Source: JBFAPK01 sp040676675
Lineage (GTDB): Bacteria > Actinomycetota > Actinomycetes > Mycobacteriales > Micromonosporaceae
Length of the DNA: 64,000 bases
NCBI RefSeq assembly: GCF_040676675.1
Contig: NZ_JBFAPK010000033.1
Coordinates: 31,348-95,347 of the forward strand
Direction: 5' to 3'
Numbering within the stretch: position 1 is the first letter of the stretch; every line of letters begins with the position of its first letter. Shown piece after piece: positions 57,637-64,000 of the stretch. Under the pieces are notes generated by a model, which made no database searches, was not told the DNA's origin, and was given only the letters and a program-made list of their open reading frames with translations. A program made the translations under genes and the position numbers.

Positions 57637-58728
57637 GTGCCAGACGTTAGTGCCCAGCCGACTCCCGCCGTTGGCCCCGGCGAGCCGGAACCGCTCGCCC
57701 GGTACACGACGCTGCGCCTCGGCGGCGCGCCCAACCAGCTCATTACAGCAACACATCAGGATGAAATCGTACAAAACGTGCGAGAGTCCGAGCTGGCCGA
57801 TCAGCCAATACTGATCCTCGCGGGGGGCAGCAACGTCGTCGTCTCCGACGCCGGCTTTCCCGGCAGGACCGTGCTGGTCCGGACCCGGGGGTACGAGACG
57901 CTCGCCGAGGACGACGTGAGCGTCACGCTGCGGGTCCAGGCCGGTGAGACCTGGGACGACCTGGTGGCCGCCACCGTCGACGCGGGGTACGCCGGCATCG
58001 AGTGCCTCTCCGGCATCCCCGGTTCGGCCGGCGCCACCCCGATCCAGAACGTCGGGGCGTACGGCCAGGAGGTCGCCGAGACGGTGCTCGGCGTGACGGC
58101 GTACGACCGGCTGGCCGGCGAGGTCGTCGAGATCCCGGCGGACCGGTGCGGGTTCGCCTACCGGTCGAGCGTCTTCAAGCACAACTCGCGCTGGACGCTG
58201 CTGACCGTCGACTTCCGGCTGGACCGCTCCCCGCTGTCGACCCCGGTCCGCTACGCCGAACTGGCCCGCGCCCTCTCCGTCGAGGTCGGCGACCAGGTGC
58301 CGCTCCCTGAGGCCCGGGCGGCCGTGCTCGCCCTGCGGGCGAAGAAGGGGATGGTGCTGGACGCCGCCGACCCGGACACCCGTTCGGTGGGCTCGTTCTT
58401 CACGAACCCCGTGCTGGACGAGCCCGCGTACGCCGCGCTGCGCGCCCGGGCGGCCGAGTTCGGCGAGCCGCCGTCCTGGCCGGGGCCGGGCGGCGTGGTC
58501 AAGGTGAGCGCGGCCTGGTTGATCGACAAGGCCGGCTTCCGCAAGGGGCACCGGGGCCCGGACGGGGTGGCCATCTCGTCCAAGCACACCCTGGCGCTGA
58601 CCAACCAGAGCGGTACCGGCACGACGGCCGCCCTGCTCGACCTCGCCCGCGAGATCCGCGACGGCGTGCACGACCGGTTCGGCGTCACCCTGCACCCGGA
58701 GCCGGTACTGGTCAACTGCGAGCTGTAG
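57637..58728 (+). CDS. murB: UDP-N-acetylenolpyruvoylglucosamine reductase MurB
   Basis: Reduces the enolpyruvyl group to give UDP-N-acetylmuramic acid in peptidoglycan synthesis. The 363-aa protein has the FAD domain (ILAGGSNVVVSDAGF; IECLSGIPGSAGATPIQNVGAYGQEV), the catalytic Ser in SVGSFFTNP, and the C-terminal Glu in HPEPVLVN. GTG 57637 is chosen, giving MPDVSAQ. Codons for residues about 35-60 (nt 57742-57815) are strikingly A/T-ending compared with the rest of the gene. Confidence 0.95.
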   Translation: MPDVSAQPTPAVGPGEPEPLARYTTLRLGGAPNQLITATHQDEIVQNVRESELADQPILILAGGSNVVVSDAGFPGRTVLVRTRGYETLAEDDVSVTLRVQAGETWDDLVAATVDAGYAGIECLSGIPGSAGATPIQNVGAYGQEVAETVLGVTAYDRLAGEVVEIPADRCGFAYRSSVFKHNSRWTLLTVDFRLDRSPLSTPVRYAELARALSVEVGDQVPLPEARAAVLALRAKKGMVLDAADPDTRSVGSFFTNPVLDEPAYAALRARAAEFGEPPSWPGPGGVVKVSAAWLIDKAGFRKGHRGPDGVAISSKHTLALTNQSGTGTTAALLDLAREIRDGVHDRFGVTLHPEPVLVNCEL

Positions 58729-58743
58729 GCGGGAGAGCGCCGC

Positions 58744-59583
58744 TCAACCGTCCGCCGGCCCGGCCGGCGCGCCGGGTCCAGCCGGCCCGGCCGGCGCCAC
58801 GGCCGCCCAGGCCACCGTCAGCTCGCCCAGGCGCCACCGGGCCGGCCGGTCCAGCACCGGCCAGCCGGCGTCCCGTACCGCCGCGACCGCGCGCAGCCAG
58901 CGCTGCCGGGGACCGAAGACCGCGTACCCGGCGACGTCCCGCCACCCCTCGTCCAGGGCCCGGACCAGCCCGTGTACGCGCTCGCCCGGCACATTGCGAT
59001 GGATCAGCGCCTTGGGCAGGCGCTCGGCCAGCGAGGCGGGGCTGTCGAGCGTGGCCAGCCGCGCCGCCAGGGTGAGCGAGCGGGGGCCGGAGCCGTCCAG
59101 CAGCACCCAGCCCGCGAGCCGGCCCAACTCGTCGCAGGTGCCCTCGACGACCATCCCGCCCGGCGCCAGGGCGGCGGTCATCGTCCGCCAGGCCGGCTCG
59201 ACCTCGGCCTCCGGGTACTGTCGCAGCACGTTGAAGGCCCGTACCACCACCGGACGCAGGCCGGCCAGCTCGAAGCCGCCCCGGGCGAAGGCCAGCCCGG
59301 GCGGGTCCGCGGCGGGCGCCGCCGCGGCGACGCGTACCGGATCGATCTCCAGACCGACCACCCGGACGTCGGGGCGTACCGCGGCGGCCAGCCGGGCCCG
59401 CAGCTCCACCGTGGTGACCGGGGTCGCGCCGTAGCCGAGGTCGACGACGAGCGGGTCCGCCGCATCGGCCAGGGCTCCGCCGCAGGCGTACGCGATCCAG
59501 TTGTCCACCCGGCGCAGCCGGTTGGGGTTGGTGGTGCCCCGGGTGACGGCGCCCAGCGGCCGCGATCCGGCCATCGGAGTCAT
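58744..59583 (-). CDS. Class I SAM-dependent methyltransferase-like protein
   Basis: A 279-aa protein with a Rossmann methyltransferase pattern: PLVVDLGYGATPVTTVELRARL (motif I), VRVVGLEIDPVRV (motif II), and VRAFNVLRQYPEAEVEPAWRTMTAALAPGGMVVEGTCDELGR. Substrate unknown. Its ATG overlaps the stop of the SDR gene by ATGA, so both are one operon. Low-complexity Gly/Pro/Ala ends the protein. Confidence 0.8.
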   Translation of the reverse strand: MTPMAGSRPLGAVTRGTTNPNRLRRVDNWIAYACGGALADAADPLVVDLGYGATPVTTVELRARLAAAVRPDVRVVGLEIDPVRVAAAAPAADPPGLAFARGGFELAGLRPVVVRAFNVLRQYPEAEVEPAWRTMTAALAPGGMVVEGTCDELGRLAGWVLLDGSGPRSLTLAARLATLDSPASLAERLPKALIHRNVPGERVHGLVRALDEGWRDVAGYAVFGPRQRWLRAVAAVRDAGWPVLDRPARWRLGELTVAWAAVAPAGPAGPGAPAGPADG

Positions 59584-60356
59584 TCGGTCCCGGGCAGCAC
59601 CCGGTGCACCTTGTGCTGCGCGGCCTGCGCCAGCGGCCGGACCACCAGCCGGTCGACGTTCACGTGGTGCGGCCGGGTGGCACACCAGGCGACGCAGTCG
59701 GCGATGTCCTCGGCCACCAGCGGCTCGGCCACCCCGGCGTAGACGGCCGCCGCGCGCTCGGCGTCGCCGTCGAAGCGGACCAGCGCGAACTCGTCGGTCT
59801 TCACCATCCCCGGATCGATCTCGATCACCCGGATCGGCCGGCCGGAGAGCTCCAGCCGCAGCGTGCCGGCCACCGCGGTCTGCGCGTGCTTGGCCGCCGT
59901 GTAGCCGCCGCCGCCCTCGTACACGGTGAAACTCGCGGTCGAGCCGACCACCACGATCGTGCCGGCGCCCGAGGCCTCCAGCGCCGGCAGCAGCGCCTGG
60001 GTGACCCGGAGGGTGCCGAGCACGTTCACCTCGTACATCCACTGCCAGTCGCCGACCGCGCCGGACTCGACCGGGTCGAGCCCGCGCGCCCCGCCGGCGT
60101 TGTTGACCAGCAGCGTGACCGGGGTGTCCAGCCGGCCCACGGCGGTGGCGAGTTCGGCGACGGACCCGTCCGACGTGACGTCGCAGACCACCGCGGTGGC
60201 GGTACCCCCGGCCTCGGTGATCTCCTTGACCAGCGTCGCCAGCCGATCCGCCCGCCGGGCCGCCGCGACCACGTGGAAGCCCTCGGCGGCGAGCCGCCGT
60301 GCGGTGGCGGCGCCGATCCCGCTGGAGGCGCCCGTGACGATCGCGATTGAACTCAT
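59580..60356 (-). CDS. Classical SDR oxidoreductase
   Basis: A 258-aa short-chain dehydrogenase with all canonical motifs: TGASSGIG at the N-terminus, NNAGG, catalytic Ser in VVGSTAS, and YTAAK. It is divergent from mshA; a short-chain oxidoreductase next to mshA is also recalled from mycobacteria (Rv0484c), so this is a conserved neighbour. Substrate unknown. Confidence 0.92.
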   Translation of the reverse strand: MSSIAIVTGASSGIGAATARRLAAEGFHVVAAARRADRLATLVKEITEAGGTATAVVCDVTSDGSVAELATAVGRLDTPVTLLVNNAGGARGLDPVESGAVGDWQWMYEVNVLGTLRVTQALLPALEASGAGTIVVVGSTASFTVYEGGGGYTAAKHAQTAVAGTLRLELSGRPIRVIEIDPGMVKTDEFALVRFDGDAERAAAVYAGVAEPLVAEDIADCVAWCATRPHHVNVDRLVVRPLAQAAQHKVHRVLPGTE

Positions 60357-60566
60357 CCCACCATTCTTTCCCACCCCGCCGGCGACCACCGCGCACGGGG
60401 ATCGGGGACCGTGACGGGCCGTCCCGGCGATGAGGTCGGTCACCTCTGCGGCACACCGTGATGCATGGTCAACGCTCGATCGGGAAGATGACGGGAGGGC
60501 CCGAGGTTGAGCCGGAGGCGCCGGTCGTGCGGGGACGGCATACGTTCGTGATCGTAAGGAGCGGAT

Positions 60567-62012
60567 GTGGGGGAAATGCACGGCGGCGTCGGACGCCAGC
60601 GGGGTGCGCAGCCGTGGCCGACGCCGCACCGCATCGCGACGATCTCGGTGCACACCTCGCCGCTGCACGCGCCGGGCACCGGCGACGCCGGCGGGATGAA
60701 CGTCTACATCATCGAGGTCGCCCGCTGCCTCGCCGAGGCCGGCGTCGAGGTCGAGGTCTTCACCCGCGCCACCGCCAGCGACCTGCCGCCGGTCGTCGAG
60801 ATGGCTCCCGGGGTACGGGTCCGGCACGTCACGGCGGGGCCGTACGAGGGGCTGGCCAAGGAGGAGTTGCCCGGGCAGCTCTGCGCCTTCACCGCCGGCG
60901 TGCTGCGCGCCGAGGCGGCCCGACCGCCGGGCTACTACGACCTGATCCACTCGCACTACTGGCTCTCCGGCCAGGTCGGCTGGCTGGCCAAGGAGCGCTG
61001 GGGGGTGCCGCTGGTGCACACCGCGCACACCCTCGCGAAGGTGAAGAACGCCCGGCTCGCCGCGGGTGACCGGCCCGAGCCCAAGGCGCGGCTGATCGGC
61101 GAGGAACAGGTCGTCGCCGAGGCGGACCGGCTGGTCGCCAACACGGCCGTCGAGGCCCGGGACCTGATCGCCCGGTACGGCGCGCGGCCGGACCGGGTGC
61201 ACGTGGTCGAGCCCGGGGTGGACCTGCGGCGGTTCGTGCCGGCCCCGGCCGGACACGAGGACGAGGCGAGGATCGCCGGGCGGCGCCGGCTCGGCCTGCC
61301 GACGCGCGGGCACCTGGTCGCCTTCGTCGGCCGGATCCAGCCGCTCAAGGCCCCCGACGTGCTGCTCCGCGCCTTCGCCGCGCTGCGGGAACGCAGTCCC
61401 GAGCTGGCCGGCGAGGTGACCGTGGCCATTGTGGGCGGTCCGAGCGGCACCGGGCTCGACCGCCCCACGGCGCTGATGGAGCTGGCCGCCTCGCTGGGCG
61501 TCTCCGACGCCGTACGGTTCCTGCCGCCGCAGACCGGCGCGGACCTGCCGGCCCTCTACCGGGCCGCCGACCTGGTCGCCGTGCCGTCGTACAACGAGTC
61601 GTTCGGCCTGGTCGCGCTGGAGGCGCAGGCGAGCGGCACCCCGGTCGTCGCCGCCGCCGTGGGCGGGCTGGTCACGGCCGTACGGGACGAGGCGAGCGGG
61701 GTGCTGGTCGACGGGCACGATCCGGTGGACTGGGCCCGGGTGATTGAGTCGCTGCTGCGCGCCCCGGGACGGCGGGCGCAGCTGGCGCGGGGCGCGGTCC
61801 GGCACGCCCGGAACTTCTCCTGGTCGCGTACCGCGTCCGGGCTGCTCGCCGTCTACCGTGAGGCGGTGCTGGCGCAGCGGGACATGCGGGAACGGGAGCT
61901 GGCCGGCGGCGGGTCGGGCGACCTCCCGGCCGCGGACGGATTCGCCTGTGCCGGTCGGTTCCCGCCCGACGACTGCCCGACCAACGGCCCGCTGACGGCG
62001 GGTGCGCGGTGA
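60567..62012 (+). CDS. mshA: D-inositol-3-phosphate glycosyltransferase MshA
   Basis: First committed enzyme of mycothiol synthesis: transfers GlcNAc from UDP-GlcNAc to 1L-myo-inositol-1-phosphate. The 481-aa GT4 protein has the MshA N-terminal block HTSPLHAPGTGDAGGMNVYI, IHSHYWLSGQVGWLAK, VFVEPGVDL-like VVEPGVDLRRF, FVGRIQPLKAPDVLL, and the GT-B nucleotide motif SYNESFGLVALEAQASGTPVV. GTG 60567 has AAGGAG 5 nt upstream. The C-terminal ~40 residues (two Cys) are a non-conserved tail. Coupled to the YbjN gene by GTGA. Confidence 0.95.
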   Translation: MGEMHGGVGRQRGAQPWPTPHRIATISVHTSPLHAPGTGDAGGMNVYIIEVARCLAEAGVEVEVFTRATASDLPPVVEMAPGVRVRHVTAGPYEGLAKEELPGQLCAFTAGVLRAEAARPPGYYDLIHSHYWLSGQVGWLAKERWGVPLVHTAHTLAKVKNARLAAGDRPEPKARLIGEEQVVAEADRLVANTAVEARDLIARYGARPDRVHVVEPGVDLRRFVPAPAGHEDEARIAGRRRLGLPTRGHLVAFVGRIQPLKAPDVLLRAFAALRERSPELAGEVTVAIVGGPSGTGLDRPTALMELAASLGVSDAVRFLPPQTGADLPALYRAADLVAVPSYNESFGLVALEAQASGTPVVAAAVGGLVTAVRDEASGVLVDGHDPVDWARVIESLLRAPGRRAQLARGAVRHARNFSWSRTASGLLAVYREAVLAQRDMRERELAGGGSGDLPAADGFACAGRFPPDDCPTNGPLTAGAR

Positions 62013-62584
62013 CCACCCCGGGGGAGGTCGCGGCGCTGATTGAGGCGGCCTGCGCGGAGCGCGAGCTGGCCTGCGAGCCGACGGGCGAGCGCTCGTACGC
62101 GGTGACGCTGCCCGGTACGCACAAGCTCAAGACCGTCTGCAACCTGATCGTCGGCGAGCACGCGCTGCGGATCGAGGCGTTCGTGATGCGCCAGCCCGAC
62201 GAGCGGCGCGAGGAGCTGTGGGCCTGGCTGCTCCAGCGCAACGCCCGGATGTACGGCGTCGCCTTCTCCATCGACGCCGCCGGCGACGTGTACCTCACCG
62301 GCCGGACCAGTCTCGCGGCGGTCACCGAGGCCGAACTCGACCGCCTGCTCGGCGCGGTACTCAGTTACGCCGACGAGTCCTTCGACACGATGCTTGAGAT
62401 CGGTTTCGGCTCGGCCATTCGCCGCGAATGGGAGTGGCGCGTCAAACGGGGCGAGTCGGTGGCGAATCTACGTGCGTTCGCGCATCTTTTCGAAGCTGAG
62501 TCCGCCGGTACCGGTACGCCGGGCGCGGACGGCGCGGATCCGGACCGTACGGATTCCGGCCGCGCCGGTTCGGATCGCTCCTGA
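62009..62584 (+). CDS. YbjN-domain protein
   Basis: A 191-aa protein with an N-terminal and central YbjN fold (VAALIEAACAERELACEPTGERSYAVTLPGTHKLKTVCNLIVGEHALRIEAFVMRQPDE...ELWAWLLQRNARMYGVAFSID) that resembles type III secretion chaperones. Its pairing with mshA is conserved in actinobacteria (Rv0486-Rv0487). The role is unknown. The acidic disordered tail and several A/T-ending codons distinguish the last third. Confidence 0.87.
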   Translation: MTTPGEVAALIEAACAERELACEPTGERSYAVTLPGTHKLKTVCNLIVGEHALRIEAFVMRQPDERREELWAWLLQRNARMYGVAFSIDAAGDVYLTGRTSLAAVTEAELDRLLGAVLSYADESFDTMLEIGFGSAIRREWEWRVKRGESVANLRAFAHLFEAESAGTGTPGADGADPDRTDSGRAGSDRS

Positions 62585-62662
62585 CGGGTACGCAACGGCT
62601 TGGCGACGCCCGACCGGTGTCGCCTGCCGATGACGAGACTGTCGAGGGAGCGTGAGGGTCTC

Positions 62663-63478
62663 ATGGCTCAGCAGAGCAGTTCGGGTCGCGGCGGGACCGC
62701 GACCGCTGCCCGAAACCGGTCGAAAAGCTCAGGCAGTATGAGCGCGAGCGAAATCGGGCAGATGACGGTCGACGAGATCCGCGCCCGACTGCGGCAGCGC
62801 GGCGTCACCGGGACGTCCGGACTCCGTAAGCCCGATCTGGTGAACGCGTTGGCGAGGGCGATGCGATCGGACCAGCGCGGGGGCGGCGGTACGGCAGCCG
62901 GCCGGCGCGCGCCCGCCGCCAAGAAGACCACCGCGGCGGCGCGGAAGAGCACGGGCGGCACCCGGGCGGGCGCCACGACGGCCCGTACCGGCACGGGTCC
63001 GGCGCGCGGCGGTACGGCGGCGAAGCGGGCCGCGCCGGCGAAGCGGACCAGCGCGGCGAAGAAGACGGGCGCGGCGAAGAAGACCACGTCGGCGCGGAGC
63101 CGGGGCGGCGGACAGGCCACGAAGGGCCCGTCCCGGTCGCTCAAGTACGCGCAGCAGATCAACTCACCGGACGAGCGTCCGGAGCGTCCCGGCCGGAGCC
63201 TGGTGACCCGGGCCCACTCGGTCATCCAGCAGTGGGCGCGGGACCGGCAGGCCAAACCGGCGACCATCGAGGGTACGGAAAAGGGCGACCGTCCGGGCGT
63301 TTTGACCTTCAACTTCCCGGGTTGGCGGGAAGGTGGCCGCCTGCGCCAGATCACCTGGGATCAGTGGTTCAAGTCATTCGACGTGCGTAAGCTCAACTTT
63401 ATTTACCAGGAGCAACGCTCGGATGGACGGCAGAGTAACTTTTTCCGGGTGGAGAACCCGAGTCGTGAGGATGCCTGA
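62663..63478 (+). CDS. Rho-N/SAP-like protein with Lys/Ala-rich tail
   Basis: A 271-aa basic protein, probably nucleic-acid binding. A Rho-N/SAP-like helical motif (about 32-68: IGQMTVDEIRARLRQRGVTGTSGLRKPDLVNALARAM) is followed by a histone-H1-like Lys/Ala/Thr/Arg-rich stretch (about 80-160, AAKKT and AKRT repeats) and a compact C-terminal domain (about 210-271: LTFNFPGWREGGRLRQITWDQWF...LNFIYQEQRSDGRQSNFFRVENP). The C-terminal block looks like a conserved family I cannot name. ATG 62663; the open frame extends upstream without a better start. Confidence 0.8.
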   Translation: MAQQSSSGRGGTATAARNRSKSSGSMSASEIGQMTVDEIRARLRQRGVTGTSGLRKPDLVNALARAMRSDQRGGGGTAAGRRAPAAKKTTAAARKSTGGTRAGATTARTGTGPARGGTAAKRAAPAKRTSAAKKTGAAKKTTSARSRGGGQATKGPSRSLKYAQQINSPDERPERPGRSLVTRAHSVIQQWARDRQAKPATIEGTEKGDRPGVLTFNFPGWREGGRLRQITWDQWFKSFDVRKLNFIYQEQRSDGRQSNFFRVENPSREDA

Positions 63479-63997
63479 GTCTCCGAAAATGGCGGCGGAA
63501 ACGCCCGGGGGAGGCCGGCCGGAATAGCGGACAAAGCCCCGATGTTGGACCCACGTGGCCGACTGCGACCCGGACCGCCGAATGTGACCGGCGAAACAGC
63601 CGCTCGGGTTGTGCGGGGAATCCGGCCGCCACTAACGTTATTGCACGCGCCGTGCTCGGAAATGTTCGGGGGAACAGCGGACCGGCTTCCGGTCTACGCA
63701 CCGGGCAGGGCGCAGGGGGACGGGTGGCGCAACCGTCGGGGGACGGTGCCACCTGTTGCCGGCGGTGTGTGCGGGCGGCGCTTACGGGGGTGAGCGTCGT
63801 CCGCCGCCGCCGGGTCTTTCTTCGCTCGTTCCTGGTCCCTTCCGGCGGCTCGTCGTTTGGGGAGCGGCTCGTGGTTTGGGTGGGGCCCACCGTGCCCGGC
63901 GAATCCCGTCAGGCTTGATGTAAATAGCCCGCAAGGTGGGGCCCACAGTAGTAGCCGCCCGGGCGTGGGGCCGTCCGAGATAGGGAGAGCGTCGGTT
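63479..63997. other. Right-edge intergenic region
   Basis: 519 bp with no convincing gene in any frame. Its last 120 bp carry two identical GTGGGGCCCAC palindromes and a TGATGTAAATAG stretch, then an AGGGAG ribosome binding site, so it is probably the promoter region of the gene starting at the edge. Confidence 0.55.
63880..63946 (+). promoter_or_regulatory. Twin palindromic sites GTGGGGCCCAC
   Basis: The same 11-nt palindrome stands at 63880-63890 and 63936-63946, 56 bp apart start to start, upstream of the last start codon. The spacing (about five helical turns) and identity suggest paired operators for a dimeric regulator. Confidence 0.5.
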
Positions 63998-64000
63998 ATG
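63998..64000 (+). CDS. Start codon of a gene cut by the window edge
   Basis: The final ATG is preceded at 63982-63987 by AGGGAG, a good Shine-Dalgarno 10 nt away. Nothing of the protein is visible. From the mshA-ybjN order in mycobacteria a phosphoglycerate mutase would be one guess. Confidence 0.35.

Noticed and set aside
63542..63918. Small plus-strand frames in the right-edge intergenic region
   Set aside because: The translations are low-complexity with no ribosome binding sites and compete with each other; the region looks regulatory.

Overview
The window is about 72-75% GC by eye, with GC-ending codons, many GTG starts and very tight ATGA/GTGA gene overlaps. Together with mycothiol genes (mshD, mshA) and the glnR/pst, sseA, Nur-like and HbhA-like neighbourhoods, this points to a high-GC actinomycete, most likely a Micromonosporaceae chromosome (Micromonospora-like). 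Most of the window reads as conserved core chromosome with accessory insertions. No rRNA, tRNA, CRISPR array, intact insertion sequence or phage was seen.

Layout. 1-4.85 kb (minus strand): phosphate uptake (pstC fragment, pstS with a PHO box), mycothiol synthase mshD, a cell-surface polysaccharide deacetylase and the nitrogen regulator glnR. 5.1-7.3 kb (plus): two membrane or envelope proteins. 7.37-8.93 kb: a sulfur module with a 25-residue cysteine-rich leader peptide and hairpin ahead of sulfurtransferase sseA and a DUF1416/SseC protein. 8.93-10.56 kb: a structured non-coding stretch with two long inverted repeats and a hairpin covering a ribosome binding site, then four tiny overlapping genes of unknown function. 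10.6-19.75 kb (minus): two tandem paralogous secreted subtilases of 1463 aa with kelch repeats, whose last 320 bp are almost identical (probable gene conversion) and which share a 58-nt upstream element. A short orphan winged-helix regulator is divergent to them. 20.9-23.6 kb: an acetolactate-synthase-like thiamine diphosphate enzyme with an altered metal motif, and an anchored protein.

23.8-32.1 kb is a glycan-uptake locus: six-hairpin glycoside hydrolase, sugar-binding lipoprotein and two ABC permeases on the minus strand, divergent from a LacI regulator overlapping a GH5-like glycosidase. 32.2-38.4 kb holds small conserved genes (DsrE-like, a 34-aa membrane peptide, nitrobindin, PabC-like, Nur/Fur, YgfZ, BKACE), a truncated GNAT pseudogene and asparaginase. 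38.5-46.97 kb contains a hydrolase, the HTH-HbhA-DUF2516 cluster also known from mycobacteria, an AlaX editing protein, a GNAT protein, a nucleotidyltransferase, an SDR and a WYL regulator. 47.1-53.8 kb has an ECF-type sigma factor pair, a four-gene ABC exporter/two-component operon, and EI24 plus macrodomain genes. 53.9-56.5 kb is a beta-glucosidase/LacI operon with a CebR-type operator. 56.8-64 kb runs from a mycothiol-type DinB protein through murB, a methyltransferase and an SDR to mshA, a YbjN protein and a Lys/Ala-rich nucleic-acid-binding protein, ending on the first codon of another gene.

The least explained parts are the four-gene mini-operon with its structured leader, the duplicated protease/regulator unit with its shared upstream element, a 23-bp-armed extragenic palindrome at 53.8 kb, an AT-rich codon patch inside murB, and twin GTGGGGCCCAC palindromes at the right edge. 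Nothing in the window is an obvious complete, novel defence or biosynthetic system.
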